A stretch of 64,000 bases of DNA from Pseudomonas sp. StFLB209 (GCF_000829415.1 NZ_AP014637.1:372001-436000); one strand, 5' to 3'. Positions 15,908-26,828 are shown, numbered from the stretch's first letter. Notes: generated by a model from the letters alone, not told the origin. Translations and numbers: made by a program.

Positions 15908-18135
15908 GATTGTTCCTCTTGCGCGACGGACATGCCAACCTGGGCGCACAGTGCCAGGAAATTGGGAAAGGATGTCACGACATTGGCACAGTCGCGGATC
16001 CGTATGGGCGCCGAGGCCCGCAAAGCGGCAACGCTGAACGCCATCGCAACGCGATGATCGCCACGGGCATCCAGCTCACCGCCCGTAAAAGTACCACCGT
16101 CGATAATGATGCCATCGGCGGTTGGCTCGACCTTGATACCCAATACCTGCAAACCGTCTGCCATGATCTGGATCCGGTCACTGTCACGGGCGCGCAACTC
16201 CTGGGCACCACGCAACACCGTGCGACCACGCGCGCAGGCTGCCGCGATGAACACCACCGCAAATTCGTCGACGGCCAGCGGTATCAACGCCTCGGGAATC
16301 TCGATACCGGTCAGCGGCGCCGAGCGCACCCGCAGATCGGCGACCGGCTCACCGCCAGCCTGACGCGGGTTCTCCAGCTCGATATCGGCCCCCATCAGAC
16401 GCAGGATATCGATCACACCCGTGCGGGCCGGGTTGAGGCCGACGTGCTCAAGCAGCAACTCGGAACCCTCGGCAATCGAGGCGGCGACCAAAAAGAACGC
16501 TGCGCAAGACATATCCGCTGGCACCTCGATGCGCGTGCCGTTCAGCCGATGCCCCGGCTCGATACTCAAGCGCCCCGCGCTGCGCTGGATCGGGTAACCA
16601 AACCCTTCCAGCAGCCGCTCGGTATGATCGCGAGTCGGTGTCGGCTCAATAATCGTAGTACGCCCTTGGGCATACAGCCCTGCCAGTAACAAGCAGGACT
16701 TGACCTGCGCACTGGCAGTCGGCGCCTCAAAGACCTGCCCGACCAGTTGTCGGCCACCGCGAATGGTCAGCGGCGGACGACCCTCAGCGCCACTCTCGAC
16801 GACCGCCCCCATGGCCCGCAATGGCTCGGCGACGCGGTTCATGGAACGCCGCGATAACGTGGCATTGCCGGTCAGGGTGCTGTCGAAGCTCTGCGCAGCC
16901 AGCAAACCGGCCAGCAGGCGCATCGAGGTCCCGGAGTTACCCAGGTAGATCGCCCCCGGCGCCGACTTCAGACCGTGCAGGCCAACGCCGTGGATCGCCA
17001 CCCGGCCCTGATGCGGGCCTTCGATAACCACGCCCATGTCACGGAACGCCTGCAGGGTCGCCAGGGCATCTTCACCCTCAAGCAAACCCTCGACCTCGGT
17101 AACGCCTTCAGCCAGCGAGCCGAGAATGATCGCCCGGGTGGAAATCGACTTGTCGCCCGGCACTCGCACCCGACCAGCCAGCCGCCCGCCGGGGCTCGCC
17201 ACAAACGCCAGATCAGCAGCCACCTCAGGTTCGACATAGGCACGCCGGGCAAGAATCTTGCCGAAATGCTCACGCGCCATGCGCGCCCGGGTGAACACAC
17301 CGAGCAACTGGTGACCATCGCCTGCCTCGACCGCCTCGCGCAGCGCATCCAGATCGCTGCGATAGGTGTCCAGGGTCCGCAGCACCGCTTCGCGGTTGGC
17401 CAGGAAGATGTCATGCCACATCACCGGATCACTGCCGGCGATACGGGTAAAGTCGCGAAACCCTCCCGCCGCGTAGCGGAAGATTTCCAGGTTTTCGTTA
17501 CGCTTGGCCAGCGAGTCAACCAGGTTGAATGCCAGCAGATGCGGCAAGTGACTGGTCGCGGCCAGCACTTCATCATGACGCTCGACGCGCATGTGCTCGA
17601 CATCCGCGCCCAGTGCAGCCCACAACTGATGCACCACGCTGACCGCGTCCGGATCGGTCTGCGGCAGCGGCGTGAGGATTACCTTGTGGCGACGGAACAG
17701 GTCGGCATTCGAGGCTTCGACGCCGCTCTGCTCAGAACCGGCAATCGGATGCCCAGGCACGAATCGCGCCGGCATTGCACCGAATGCTTCTTGCGCGGCA
17801 CGCACCACATTGCCCTTGGCGCTGCCGACATCGGTGAGGATGGCGTTGCCAAGGTCCAGCGGCGCCAAACGCGCCAGGACCTTCTCCATGCCCAGTATCG
17901 GCACCGCCAACTGGATCACGTCGGCGCCCTCACAGGCCTTGGCCAGATCCTCTTCGCAACGGTCCACCACGCCCAACTCGACCGCCAGGCGGCGCGACTG
18001 GGCATTGAGGTCAACCCCCACCACCTCGTGGCACAAACCGCTCTGGCGAATACCCTTGGCAAAGGAGCCACCGATCAGACCGAGCCCGACCACCACCAGG
18101 CGGCCGATCAGCGGCCCGTTGGATTGCACACTCAT
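15904..18135 (-). CDS. aroA: Fused prephenate dehydrogenase / EPSP synthase
   Basis: A single 743-residue polypeptide. Residues 1-295 are a TyrA-type dehydrogenase ([15 protein letters not shown] nucleotide motif, [11 protein letters not shown]) for tyrosine synthesis. From about residue 310 there is a complete 3-phosphoshikimate 1-carboxyvinyltransferase ([68 protein letters not shown]). The fusion is characteristic of Pseudomonas and relatives. The SAQxK and RxHxE motifs resemble the class II (CP4-like) EPSP synthases. pheA ends 4 bases before its ATG. No hisC lies between them, unlike P. aeruginosa. Confidence 0.97.
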   Translation of the reverse strand: MSVQSNGPLIGRLVVVGLGLIGGSFAKGIRQSGLCHEVVGVDLNAQSRRLAVELGVVDRCEEDLAKACEGADVIQLAVPILGMEKVLARLAPLDLGNAILTDVGSAKGNVVRAAQEAFGAMPARFVPGHPIAGSEQSGVEASNADLFRRHKVILTPLPQTDPDAVSVVHQLWAALGADVEHMRVERHDEVLAATSHLPHLLAFNLVDSLAKRNENLEIFRYAAGGFRDFTRIAGSDPVMWHDIFLANREAVLRTLDTYRSDLDALREAVEAGDGHQLLGVFTRARMAREHFGKILARRAYVEPEVAADLAFVASPGGRLAGRVRVPGDKSISTRAIILGSLAEGVTEVEGLLEGEDALATLQAFRDMGVVIEGPHQGRVAIHGVGLHGLKSAPGAIYLGNSGTSMRLLAGLLAAQSFDSTLTGNATLSRRSMNRVAEPLRAMGAVVESGAEGRPPLTIRGGRQLVGQVFEAPTASAQVKSCLLLAGLYAQGRTTIIEPTPTRDHTERLLEGFGYPIQRSAGRLSIEPGHRLNGTRIEVPADMSCAAFFLVAASIAEGSELLLEHVGLNPARTGVIDILRLMGADIELENPRQAGGEPVADLRVRSAPLTGIEIPEALIPLAVDEFAVVFIAAACARGRTVLRGAQELRARDSDRIQIMADGLQVLGIKVEPTADGIIIDGGTFTGGELDARGDHRVAMAFSVAALRASAPIRIRDCANVVTSFPNFLALCAQVGMSVAQEEQS

Positions 18136-18139
18136 GATT

Positions 18140-19234
18140 TCAGAGCACCGCTTTGGGGTAGGAACCCAGCACTTTGAGCGCTACGGCTTCCTGGCGGATC
18201 TGCTCCAGCACGGCCTTGACCAGCGGGTCCTGATGATGCCCGACGAAATCGATGAAGAACACATAGGTCCACTTGCCGCTGCGCGAAGGACGGGTCTCGA
18301 TGCGGGTCAGGTCCAGGCCGTTTTCATGGAACGGCACCAACAGCTCATGCAGGGCGCCCGGCTTGTTGCTCATCGACACGATGATCGAGGTTTTATCATC
18401 ACCGGTCGGCGGCACTTCCTGATTGCCGATGATCAGAAAACGCGTGGAGTTGTCTGGACGATCTTCGATCTTTTCTGCCAAACGGGTCAGGCCATACAGG
18501 CTAGCCGCCATATCGCCAGCAATCGCTGCCGAATTCCACTCGCTTTTCACCCGCTTGGCGGCATCGGCATTGCTTGCCACCGCCACGCGCTCGACATTCG
18601 GGTAGTGCGCATCCAGCCATTTGCGGCACTGGGCCAGGGACTGGGCATGGGAGTAGATGCGGGTGATGCTCTGGGTCTTGGTGCTTTCGCCCACCAGCAG
18701 GTGATGGTGGATGCGCAGCTCGACCTCGCCACAGATCACCATGTCATGCTCAAGAAAACTATCGAGCGTGTGGTTGACCGCACCCTCGGTGGAGTTTTCG
18801 ACCGGCACCACACCAAAGTTCACCGCACCGGCAACCACTTCGCGGAACACTTCGTCGATCGCGGCCATCGGCCGGCTGACCACTGCATGGCCGAAGTGCT
18901 TCATGGCCGCTGCCTGGGTGAAGGTGCCCTCAGGACCGAGATAGGCAACATTGAGCGGCTGCTCCAGCGCCAGGCACGAAGACATGACCTCACGGAACAG
19001 ACGCGCCATTTCTTCGTTGCTCAACGGGCCACGGTTACGCTCCATGACCCGCTTGAGCACCTGAGCTTCACGCTCGGGCCGATAGAACACCGGCGCCTCG
19101 CCTTCGGCCAGGGTCGCCATCTTCACCCGCGCCACGTCCTGGGCGCAGCGTGCCCGCTCGCTGATCAGTTCCTGGATCTTCTCGTCGAGTGCGTCGATGC
19201 GCACGCGAAGCGCCTTGAGTTCCTGATCGGACAT
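18140..19234 (-). CDS. pheA: Chorismate mutase / prephenate dehydratase (P-protein)
   Basis: A bifunctional 364-residue enzyme for phenylalanine synthesis. Residues 1-90 are an AroQ chorismate mutase (LRVRIDALDEKIQELISERA). The middle is a prephenate dehydratase (LGPEGTFTQAAAMKHFG, VPVENSTEGAVNHTLD). From about 275 there is an ACT regulatory domain with the Phe-binding motifs GALHELL and IETRPSR, so it is probably inhibited by phenylalanine. The ATG at 19234 overlaps the serC TGA by one base. An in-frame TTG just upstream is not used on this reading. Confidence 0.97.
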   Translation of the reverse strand: MSDQELKALRVRIDALDEKIQELISERARCAQDVARVKMATLAEGEAPVFYRPEREAQVLKRVMERNRGPLSNEEMARLFREVMSSCLALEQPLNVAYLGPEGTFTQAAAMKHFGHAVVSRPMAAIDEVFREVVAGAVNFGVVPVENSTEGAVNHTLDSFLEHDMVICGEVELRIHHHLLVGESTKTQSITRIYSHAQSLAQCRKWLDAHYPNVERVAVASNADAAKRVKSEWNSAAIAGDMAASLYGLTRLAEKIEDRPDNSTRFLIIGNQEVPPTGDDKTSIIVSMSNKPGALHELLVPFHENGLDLTRIETRPSRSGKWTYVFFIDFVGHHQDPLVKAVLEQIRQEAVALKVLGSYPKAVL

Positions 19235-20319
19235 CAACCGTGCTCCTTCTCGAAGTCTTTCATGTAGGCGACCAGCGCATTGACGGCATCCAGGCCCACG
19301 GCGTTGTAGATCGAGGCACGCATGCCACCTACCGAGCGATGCCCCTTGAGGTTGAGCAGACCATTGGCCTGGGCACCGACCAGGAACGGTTTGTCCAGGC
19401 GGTCGTCAGCCAGGCGGAACGGCACGTTCATCCACGAGCGGTCAGCCTTGTTGATCGGGTTGTTGTACAGCGCGCTGGCATCGATGTAGTCATACAGGGT
19501 GCGCTGCTTGAGGTCATTGACCTTGGCCACGGCCTCGACGCCACCCTGCTCCTTGAGCCATTCGAACACCAGCCCGGACAGATACCAGGCCAGGGTCGGC
19601 GGCGTGTTGTACATCGAGCCATTGTCAGCCGCGACCTTGTAGTCGAGCATGGTCGGGCACAGGGCGCGGGCACGACCGAGCAGGTCTTCGCGAATGATCA
19701 CAACAACAATGCCGCTTGGGCCGATGTTTTTCTGCGCGCCGGCGTAGATCATGCCGAACCGCGAGATATCTACCGGACGCGAGAGAATATCCGACGACAT
19801 GTCGGCAACCAGCGGCACGTCGCCGGTTTCTGGAATCCAGTTGAATTCCAGGCCGCCAATGGTTTCGTTCGGCGCGTAGTGGACGTACGCCGCGTTTTTC
19901 GACAGCGTCCACTCTTGCTGAGCAGGAATGGCGAAGTAATCGTAAGGCTTGGCGGTGGCAGCCAGGTTGATCTTGCCGTAGCGGGCCGCTTCTTCCATGG
20001 CCTTGTGCGACCAGATACCGGTGTCGACGTAGTCGGCTTCACCGTTTTCCGGCAGCAGGTTCAGGGCAATCTGGGCGAACTGCTGGCTGGCGCCACCTTG
20101 CAGGAACAGCACTTTGTAATTGGCGGGAATATGAAGCAGATAGCGAAGATCCTGCTCGGCCTTTTCGGCGATGGACACGAACTCGTCGCTGCGATGGCTC
20201 ATTTCCATGACCGACAGGCCCTTGCCTTGCCAGTCCAGCAGCTCGGCCTGGGCGCGCAGCAGAACAGCTTCAGGGAGCGCAGCAGGACCTGCGCAGAAGT
20301 TAAAGGCTCGCTTGCTCAT
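19234..20319 (-). CDS. serC: Phosphoserine/phosphohydroxythreonine aminotransferase
   Basis: A 361-residue PLP enzyme that converts 3-phosphohydroxypyruvate and glutamate to phosphoserine for serine and pyridoxal synthesis. It starts MSKRAFNFCAGPAALPEAVL. The PLP lysine lies in IYAGAQKNIGPSG, and the phosphate-binding contacts are in LQGGASQQFAQIALNLL. The ATG at 20319 was preferred to one five codons upstream because it matches the family N-terminus. It overlaps pheA by one base. It follows gyrA after 190 bases that contain two inverted repeats. Confidence 0.97.
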   Translation of the reverse strand: MSKRAFNFCAGPAALPEAVLLRAQAELLDWQGKGLSVMEMSHRSDEFVSIAEKAEQDLRYLLHIPANYKVLFLQGGASQQFAQIALNLLPENGEADYVDTGIWSHKAMEEAARYGKINLAATAKPYDYFAIPAQQEWTLSKNAAYVHYAPNETIGGLEFNWIPETGDVPLVADMSSDILSRPVDISRFGMIYAGAQKNIGPSGIVVVIIREDLLGRARALCPTMLDYKVAADNGSMYNTPPTLAWYLSGLVFEWLKEQGGVEAVAKVNDLKQRTLYDYIDASALYNNPINKADRSWMNVPFRLADDRLDKPFLVGAQANGLLNLKGHRSVGGMRASIYNAVGLDAVNALVAYMKDFEKEHG

Positions 20320-20363
20320 ATCCACTCTCGTCAAATACTTCGGGTCTGTTCACGCTACAGGCA

Positions 20364-20488
20364 GCCTGCCAGCACAGCGCTGGATGGCCGGCAGGCACCT
20401 CAATCCGGGACCGGTGCACAGGCATCACACCTTACTGCACCGCAAAGGCGCAGGGGCAGGCACGCGTTTTCACGAACGAACCTGCCCC
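20364..20488. repeat. Two inverted repeats in the gyrA-serC gap
   Basis: GCCTGCC (20364-20370) pairs with GGCAGGC (20390-20396), and GGGGCAGG (20453-20460) pairs with CCTGCCCC (20481-20488). No T run follows either stem on the minus strand. They may stabilise gyrA or serC transcripts or act as weak terminators. Confidence 0.45.
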
Positions 20489-20509
20489 CGAGCTATTTAC
20501 TGCATTGCT

Positions 20510-23140
20510 TCAGTCTGCGGACTCTTCGTCACCCGCAGCGTCCGCTGGTTGCTCATCATCCGTCTCGCTGGCAGCCGCGTCTTCATCAAGCTCTTCATCT
20601 TCGATCTCGGAAGGCTCCTGAACCCGCTCCAGGCCAACCAGAGTTTCATCGCTGGCCAGCTTGATCAGGGTCACACCCTGGGTATTACGGCCCAGGCTGG
20701 ACACTTCGTCGACCCGGGTACGAACCAGAGTGCCCTGGTCGGAGATCAGCATGATCTCTTCACCGTCGAGCACCTGGATCGCCCCGACCAGACGGCCGTT
20801 ACGCTCGTTGCTGACCATGGCAATCACGCCCTGGCCGCCACGCTTGTACTCGGGGAACTCGCTGATAGCCGTACGCTTGCCATAACCACGCTCGGAAGCG
20901 GTGAGAATCTGGCTGCCCTCTTCCGGGATCAGCATGGAAATCAGCTTCTGCCCTTCAGCCAGACGCATACCGCGCACACCACGAGCGGTACGCCCCATGG
21001 CACGCACTTCGTTCTCGTTGAAGCGGGTGACCTTGCCACCGTCAGAGAACAGCATCACTTCGCGACTGCCATCGGTGATCGAGGCGCTGATCAGCACATC
21101 GCCTTCATCGAGTTCCAGGGCGATCAGGCCAACACTGCGTTGACGGGCGAACTGCTCCAGCGGCGTCTTCTTCACGGTCCCGTTGGCGGTGGCCATGAAA
21201 ATGAAGTGGCCGACGGTGTACTCCTCGACCGGCAGCATGGTGGTGATGTACTCACCCTCATCCAGCGGCAGCAGGTTAACCAGCGGACGACCGCGGGCGG
21301 CACGCGACGCTTCAGGAATCTCGTAGGTCTTGAGCCAGTACACCTTGCCTTTGCTGGAGAACATCATCAGCGTGGTGTGGCTGTTGGCGACCAGCAGGTG
21401 CGCGATGTAGTCCTCATCCTTGATCCCGGTAGCCGACTTGCCCTTACCGCCACGGCGCTGGGCCTGGTAAGCGGTCAACGGCTGGGTCTTGGCGTAGCCA
21501 CCGTGGGAAATGGTCACCACACGGTCTTCTTCGGTAATCAGGTCGCCCAGGGTCAGGTCGCCAGTCGACTCGATGATCTCGGTGCGGCGCGCATCGCCGT
21601 ATTCGGCACGGATCAGTTCCAGCTCTTCGCGAATCACTTCCATCAGGCGCGTGGCGCTGTTGAGGATGCGGATCAGCTCGCCGATCTGGTTGAGGATCTC
21701 CTGATACTCGCCCAGCAGCTTCTCGTGCTCCAGACCGGTCAGACGGTGCAGACGCAGATCGAGGATCGCCTGGGCCTGTTCCGGCGACAGGAAATACTTG
21801 CCATCACGCAGGCCATATTGCGGATCGAGGTTTTCCGGACGGCAGGCATCGGCGCCGGCGCGCTCGACCATTTCCACCACCGCACTGGATTCCCAAGGCG
21901 TGCTGATCAGCCCTTCCTTGGCCTCGGCCGGCGACGGCGAAGCCTTGATCAGGGCAATGACCGGGTCGATGTTCGACAGCGCAACCGCCTGGCCTTCAAG
22001 GATGTGGCCACGCTCACGCGCCTTGCGCAGTTCGAACACGGTGCGGCGGGTAACCACTTCGCGACGGTGACGAACGAAAGCTTCCAGCAGGTCCTTGAGG
22101 TTGAGGATCCGTGGACGACCGTCGATCAGCGCGACAATGTTGATGCCGAAGACGCTTTGCAGTTGGGTCTGGGCGTAGAGGTTGTTGAGCACCACCTCAG
22201 GCACTTCGCCACGACGCAGCTCGATGACCACCCGCATGCCGTCCTTGTCGGACTCGTCACGCAGCTCGGTGATGCCTTCGAGGCGTTTTTCCTTGACCAG
22301 CTCGGCGATCTTTTCGATCAACCGGGCCTTGTTGAGCTGGTACGGCAGCTCGGTGATGACGATCTGCTGGCGGCCACCGACTTTATCGATGTCTTCGACG
22401 ATCGAGCGGGCCCGCATGTAGATGCGCCCGCGACCAGTGCGATAAGCCTCAAGAATGCCGGCACGCCCGTTGATTACACCGGCGGTCGGGAAATCCGGGC
22501 CGGGGATGTACTGCATCAGTTCGTCGACCGACAGCTCGGGGTTGTCGATCAGCGCCAGGCAACCGTCGATGACTTCACCGAGGTTGTGCGGCGGAATGTT
22601 GGTCGCCATGCCCACGGCAATACCGCTGGAACCGTTGACCAGCAGGTTGGGGATCTTGGTCGGCATGACCGCCGGGATCAGCTCGGTGCCGTCGTAGTTG
22701 GGCACCCAGTCGACAGTCTCTTTGTGCAGATCGGCCATCAGCTCGTGGGCGAGCTTGGTCATCCGCACTTCGGTGTATCGCATCGCCGCCGCGTTGTCGC
22801 CGTCGACCGAACCGAAGTTGCCCTGGCCATCGACCAGCAGGTAGCGCAGCGAGAAAGGCTGGGCCATCCGCACGATGGTGTCGTAGACCGCAGTGTCACC
22901 GTGGGGGTGGTACTTACCGATCACGTCACCGACCACACGGGCGGATTTCTTGTACGGTTTGTTCCAGTCGTTGCCCAGTTCACTCATGGCGTACAGCACA
23001 CGCCGGTGCACGGGCTTCAGGCCATCGCGAGCATCCGGCAGTGCCCGCCCGACAATCACGCTCATGGCGTAATCCAGGTAGGACTGTTTCAGCTCGTCTT
23101 CGATATTGACCGGAAGAATTTCTTTGGCCAGTTCACCCAT
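20510..23140 (-). CDS. gyrA: DNA gyrase subunit A
   Basis: The 876-residue breakage-reunion subunit of gyrase. The catalytic Tyr lies in [10 protein letters not shown] (about residue 122). The quinolone-determining region reads GDTAVYD (81-87), with Thr83 and Asp87, the wild-type state in Pseudomonas. The GyrA box QRRGGKG begins the C-terminal beta-pinwheel DNA-wrapping domain. The protein ends in a long acidic tail ([20 protein letters not shown]). The ATG at 23140 gives [17 protein letters not shown]. It lies between mtnA and serC, as elsewhere in the genus. Confidence 0.98.
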   Translation of the reverse strand: MGELAKEILPVNIEDELKQSYLDYAMSVIVGRALPDARDGLKPVHRRVLYAMSELGNDWNKPYKKSARVVGDVIGKYHPHGDTAVYDTIVRMAQPFSLRYLLVDGQGNFGSVDGDNAAAMRYTEVRMTKLAHELMADLHKETVDWVPNYDGTELIPAVMPTKIPNLLVNGSSGIAVGMATNIPPHNLGEVIDGCLALIDNPELSVDELMQYIPGPDFPTAGVINGRAGILEAYRTGRGRIYMRARSIVEDIDKVGGRQQIVITELPYQLNKARLIEKIAELVKEKRLEGITELRDESDKDGMRVVIELRRGEVPEVVLNNLYAQTQLQSVFGINIVALIDGRPRILNLKDLLEAFVRHRREVVTRRTVFELRKARERGHILEGQAVALSNIDPVIALIKASPSPAEAKEGLISTPWESSAVVEMVERAGADACRPENLDPQYGLRDGKYFLSPEQAQAILDLRLHRLTGLEHEKLLGEYQEILNQIGELIRILNSATRLMEVIREELELIRAEYGDARRTEIIESTGDLTLGDLITEEDRVVTISHGGYAKTQPLTAYQAQRRGGKGKSATGIKDEDYIAHLLVANSHTTLMMFSSKGKVYWLKTYEIPEASRAARGRPLVNLLPLDEGEYITTMLPVEEYTVGHFIFMATANGTVKKTPLEQFARQRSVGLIALELDEGDVLISASITDGSREVMLFSDGGKVTRFNENEVRAMGRTARGVRGMRLAEGQKLISMLIPEEGSQILTASERGYGKRTAISEFPEYKRGGQGVIAMVSNERNGRLVGAIQVLDGEEIMLISDQGTLVRTRVDEVSSLGRNTQGVTLIKLASDETLVGLERVQEPSEIEDEELDEDAAASETDDEQPADAAGDEESAD

Positions 23141-23445
23141 GAGAAGCCTGATTCCTTTTTCTGGTGAAACCCCAACGCCCCCTGCGGAACGATCAAGGCT
23201 CGCCGCCCCCGGTTGACACCAGGCGACGACTTACGACAAATCAACGGGTTACGCCATGGATCTGCGCAGTTGGAGGGACTGCGAATAGCGCCCCCGAAAA
23301 CCGCCGGATGTTAGCACAATCGCCGTCACGCTCACATCCCTTGCAAGCAATGGATGTGAGCCACTTGAGCGCGGCGACGCCGAGAGACGCTCTCAGGCCG
23401 CCAGAGAACCACCGACAATCCTGCCTGGCAGGCGACGAACGGCAA
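23141..23445. other. gyrA upstream region with a long inverted repeat
   Basis: A 305-base gap without a gene between mtnA and gyrA, both on the minus strand; it must contain the gyrA leader. GCTCACATCC at 23330-23339 pairs perfectly with 23352-23361, and TTGC/GCAA inside the loop extends the stem. No T run follows on the minus strand, so it is not a canonical terminator. I could not place a convincing sigma-70 promoter for gyrA. Confidence 0.55.
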
Positions 23446-24522
23446 TCAATGCAGGTGCTTGCGACTCATCAACTGCGCCAGCCGGGCGGTATCGGGCCGT
23501 TCGACCACGCCCTTTTCAGTGACAATGGCGTCAATCAGATCCGCCGGGGTGACATCGAACACCGGATTGAACGCGCCGACTCTGGCAGCCAGCGGCTGGC
23601 CGCCCACATCCAGCAACTCAAGGCCATCGCGCTCTTCGAGGACGATGCCGTCACCACTGGTGGTGTCCATGTCGATCGACGAACTCGGTGCCACGACCAT
23701 GAACCGCACGCCGTGATGCATCGCGGCCACCGCCAGTTGATAGGTGCCGATCTTGGCTGCCACATCACCGTTGGCGGTGATCCGGTCAGCACCGACCACC
23801 ACCCAGGTAATCCCCTTGGTGCGCATCAGATGCGCCGCCGCCGAGTCGGCAATCACACTGACCGGGATGCCTTCGCTGGCCAGCTCCCAGGCGGTCAGCC
23901 GCGAGCCTTGTAACCAGGGCCGGGTTTCATCGACATAGACCTGCTCGATCATGCCTTCCAGGTGCGCGGCGCGAATCACCCCCAGCGCCGTACCGAACCC
24001 GCCGGTGGCCAGCGCGCCGGCATTGCCGTGGGTCAGCACCGCCTGCAGGTTGCCCTGCTGCTTGCGGATCAGTTCGGCCCCCAGTTGTGCCATGGTCAGG
24101 TTGGCATCGCGATCAGAGAGATGAATAGCCGCCGCTTCGGCCGCCAGCACTCGCAACGGGTCGTCATCGGACTTCAGACGTTGCAGGCGCTCTCGCATGC
24201 GGTTCAGCGCCCAGGACAGGTTGACCGCCGTGGGCCGCGCGGCGTCCAGCAAGGCGAAGTCGGCGTCCAGCGCCAACTGCCAGTCGCCACCGGCCGCCAT
24301 CCGCGCCCGCGCCGCGAGCAGCACCCCATAGGCAGCACTGACCCCGATCGCCTGCGCGCCGCGCACCACCATGGCGCTGATCGCGGCCGCCACCGCCTGG
24401 ACATCATGACAGGCCAGCCAGGCCTCTTCGCGCGGCAATACCCGCTGATCAAGCAAGTACAGGGCGTCTTCCCGCCAATCGATGGCCTTTACTTTTTCCG
24501 CAGCCAACAACTGATCGCGCAT
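23446..24522 (-). CDS. mtnA: Methylthioribose-1-phosphate isomerase homologue with altered active site
   Basis: A 358-residue member of the MtnA/eIF2B-alpha family, syntenic with mtnA between gyrA and mtaD. MtnA isomerises 5-methylthioribose-1-phosphate to the ribulose form in methionine salvage. The fold motifs are all recognisable ([53 protein letters not shown]). However, the catalytic cysteine expected in LTHCN is Gly166 (LTHGNAG), RGAP reads RGAQ (Gln57), and NKIGTY reads AKIGTY (Ala256). The catalytic Asp246 is retained. The ATG at 24522 has GGAG 7 bases upstream. It is intact in frame but may be inactive or repurposed. Confidence 0.88.
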   Translation of the reverse strand: MRDQLLAAEKVKAIDWREDALYLLDQRVLPREEAWLACHDVQAVAAAISAMVVRGAQAIGVSAAYGVLLAARARMAAGGDWQLALDADFALLDAARPTAVNLSWALNRMRERLQRLKSDDDPLRVLAAEAAAIHLSDRDANLTMAQLGAELIRKQQGNLQAVLTHGNAGALATGGFGTALGVIRAAHLEGMIEQVYVDETRPWLQGSRLTAWELASEGIPVSVIADSAAAHLMRTKGITWVVVGADRITANGDVAAKIGTYQLAVAAMHHGVRFMVVAPSSSIDMDTTSGDGIVLEERDGLELLDVGGQPLAARVGAFNPVFDVTPADLIDAIVTEKGVVERPDTARLAQLMSRKHLH

Positions 24523-24716
24523 CGCCCACTCCATCGTCAACAATCCAGAACCTGAATAAAAAAGCGACCGATTATAGCGAGCCGGCCAACCAGACGCTCG
24601 GGTATACTTCGCCATTACCAGGCTCAAAGCCCGTGCTGCAAGTGACCCACCACCTTGCCTGACCACCGACTCACGCTGTCGTTGTACACAATCTGAACCA
24701 ACCCCGGAAGTCTGTC

Positions 24717-26048
24717 ATGCCCACAGCCAGTACACCCGTTGACCTTCTGCTCCTGCCGGACTGGCTGGTGCCGGTCGAACCTGCCGGGGTGGTGCTGAGG
24801 GAACATGGCATCGGCATCCGCGACGGCTGCATCGTCTGGATCGGCCCAAGGACCGATGCCCTGCGCCTGTCACCAACAGAAACCCGCGAGCTGCCGGGCA
24901 TGCTGCTGGCTCCCGGCCTGATCAACGCCCACGGCCACGCGGCGATGACCCTGTTTCGCGGCATGGCTGATGATCTGCCGCTGATGACATGGCTGCAGGA
25001 ACACATCTGGCCGGCCGAAAGCCGCTGGGTCGATGAAGCATTCGTGCGCGACGGCACCGACCTGGCCATTGCAGAGCAGCTCAAGGGCGGCGTTACTTGT
25101 TTTTCGGACATGTACTTCTACCCCAAAGTGGCTGCCGAGCGGGTGCACGACAGCGGCATGCGCGCCCAGATCTGCGTGCCGGTGCTGGATTTTCCGGTGC
25201 CCGGCGCACGCAACATCGACGAAGCGCTGCATGTCGGCATCGAACTGTTCAATGACCTGCTCCACCATCCGCGCATCAACGTCGCCTTCGGCCCCCACGC
25301 GCCCTACACGGTCAATGACGAGAACCTGGAACGGGTGCGGGTCATCGCCGATGAACTCGACGCCATGATCCATATGCATGTGCACGAGACCGCCTTCGAA
25401 GTGCAACAATCGGTCGAGCAGCGCCAGGAGCGTCCACTGGCCCGCCTGCAGCGCCTTGGCCTGCTGGGGCCGCGCTTCCAGGCCGTGCACATGACCCAGA
25501 TCAGCAACGAAGACCTGGCCTTGCTGGTAGAAAGCAATACCAGTGTCATTCACTGCCCGGAATCGAACCTTAAACTGGCCAGCGGCTTCTGCCCGGTAGA
25601 GCGACTCTGGCAAGCCGGGGTCAATGTCGCAGTGGGCACCGATGGCGCGGCGAGCAACAACGATCTGGACCTGCTGGGTGAAACCCGCACCGCCGCCTTG
25701 CTGGCCAAGGCCGTCGCCGGCTCGGCCAGCGCTCTGGACGCGCACCGCGCATTGCGCATGGCCACGCTCAACGGCGCCCGTGCCCTGGGTATCGAGCAGC
25801 AAACCGGCTCGCTGGAGCTTGGCAAGGCTGCCGACCTGGTGGCGTTCGACCTGTCAGGGCTGGCCGTACAACCGGTCTATGATCCGGTATCACAATTGAT
25901 CTACGCCAGCGGCCGCGATTGCGTCCGCCACGTATGGGTCGCCGGCAAGCCATTACTGGAAGATCGCCGCCTGACCCGCATGGATGAACAAGCCCTGTGC
26001 GCAAGCGCCACGGCATGGGGTCGGCGCATTGCCGACCGCACTCAATGA
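24717..26048 (+). CDS. mtaD: 5'-Methylthioadenosine / S-adenosylhomocysteine deaminase (MtaD type)
   Basis: A 443-residue TRZ/ATZ-family amidohydrolase with a TIM barrel. Metal ligands are visible in [15 protein letters not shown] (His-x-His), [10 protein letters not shown], the His of FQAVHMTQ and [10 protein letters not shown]. In P. aeruginosa the enzyme encoded at this locus deaminates methylthioadenosine to methylthioinosine, which a phosphorylase then splits to methylthioribose-1-phosphate. The ATG at 24717 is divergent from mtnA across 194 bases that must hold both promoters. All catalytic motifs appear intact, in contrast to the neighbouring mtnA. Confidence 0.93.
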   Translation: MPTASTPVDLLLLPDWLVPVEPAGVVLREHGIGIRDGCIVWIGPRTDALRLSPTETRELPGMLLAPGLINAHGHAAMTLFRGMADDLPLMTWLQEHIWPAESRWVDEAFVRDGTDLAIAEQLKGGVTCFSDMYFYPKVAAERVHDSGMRAQICVPVLDFPVPGARNIDEALHVGIELFNDLLHHPRINVAFGPHAPYTVNDENLERVRVIADELDAMIHMHVHETAFEVQQSVEQRQERPLARLQRLGLLGPRFQAVHMTQISNEDLALLVESNTSVIHCPESNLKLASGFCPVERLWQAGVNVAVGTDGAASNNDLDLLGETRTAALLAKAVAGSASALDAHRALRMATLNGARALGIEQQTGSLELGKAADLVAFDLSGLAVQPVYDPVSQLIYASGRDCVRHVWVAGKPLLEDRRLTRMDEQALCASATAWGRRIADRTQ

Positions 26049-26127
26049 CTGTCCAGCGCCCCCTGACCATCCGTCTGTTGGCGGCTGCCGGACTCCACCG
26101 AATTCACATTTTCAAGAGGGACATCCG

Positions 26128-26826
26128 ATGAGCAACGTCGATCGCGCTGAAATCGCCAAATTCGAGGCCCTGGCCCATCGCTGGTGGGACCGCGAAAGTG
26201 AGTTCAAACCTCTGCACGACATCAACCCGCTACGGGTCAACTGGATCGACGAGCGGGTCAGCCTGGCCGGCAAGAACGTCCTCGACGTCGGCTGCGGCGG
26301 CGGCATCCTCAGCGAGGCCATGGCCTTGCGCGGTGCCACCGTGACCGGTATCGACATGGGCGAAGCGCCGCTGGCGGTGGCCCAGTTGCACCAGCTCGAA
26401 TCCGGGGTGCAAGTCCAATACCGGCAGATCACTGCCGAAGACCTGGCGCTGGAAATGCCTGAACAGTTCGATGTGGTCACCTGCCTGGAGATGCTCGAAC
26501 ACGTGCCTGACCCGTCCTCGGTGATCACGGCCTGCTGCCGTATGGTCAAACCGGGTGGCCAGGTGTTCTTCTCCACCATCAACCGCAACCCCAAGGCCTA
26601 CCTGTTCGCCATTGTCGGGGCCGAGTACATCCTCAACATGCTTCCGCGTGGCACCCACGATTTCAAGAAATTCATCCGCCCTTCGGAACTGGGCGCCTGG
26701 AGCCGCGCTGCCGGACTGCAGGTCAAGGACATCATCGGCCTGACCTACAACCCGCTGACCAAGCATTACAAGCTGGCCGCCGACGTTGACGTCAACTACA
26801 TGATCCAGACCGTGAAGGAGGCCTGA
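26128..26826 (+). CDS. ubiG: Ubiquinone O-methyltransferase
   Basis: A 232-residue SAM-dependent class I methyltransferase for both O-methylation steps of ubiquinone synthesis. It starts [21 protein letters not shown], a typical UbiG N-terminus. The SAM motif I is [14 protein letters not shown] (about residues 50-63), followed by [13 protein letters not shown]. The C-terminal [16 protein letters not shown] is a further family signature. The ATG at 26128 follows AAGAGGGACATCCG. An in-frame ATG 48 codons upstream gives a low-complexity extension and was rejected. mupP begins 2 bases after its stop. Confidence 0.97.
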   Translation: MSNVDRAEIAKFEALAHRWWDRESEFKPLHDINPLRVNWIDERVSLAGKNVLDVGCGGGILSEAMALRGATVTGIDMGEAPLAVAQLHQLESGVQVQYRQITAEDLALEMPEQFDVVTCLEMLEHVPDPSSVITACCRMVKPGGQVFFSTINRNPKAYLFAIVGAEYILNMLPRGTHDFKKFIRPSELGAWSRAAGLQVKDIIGLTYNPLTKHYKLAADVDVNYMIQTVKEA

Positions 26827-26828
26827 GC

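Noticed and set aside
20887..22901. Quinolone-resistance mutation in gyrA (Thr at 83 instead of the E. coli Ser)
   Set aside because: Thr83 is the normal residue in Pseudomonas; Asp87 is also wild type.
20171..23167. A 998-codon open frame antisense to gyrA
   Set aside because: It mirrors gyrA codon bias in a GC-rich genome and has no recognisable domain.
23213..23218. TTGACA on the plus strand as a promoter element
   Set aside because: No suitable -10 element and no plus-strand gene follows; gyrA and mtnA are on the minus strand.
24001..24060. MtnA Cys-to-Gly as a sequencing error
   Set aside because: Further changes at RGAQ and AKIGTY in the same active site make an isolated error unlikely.
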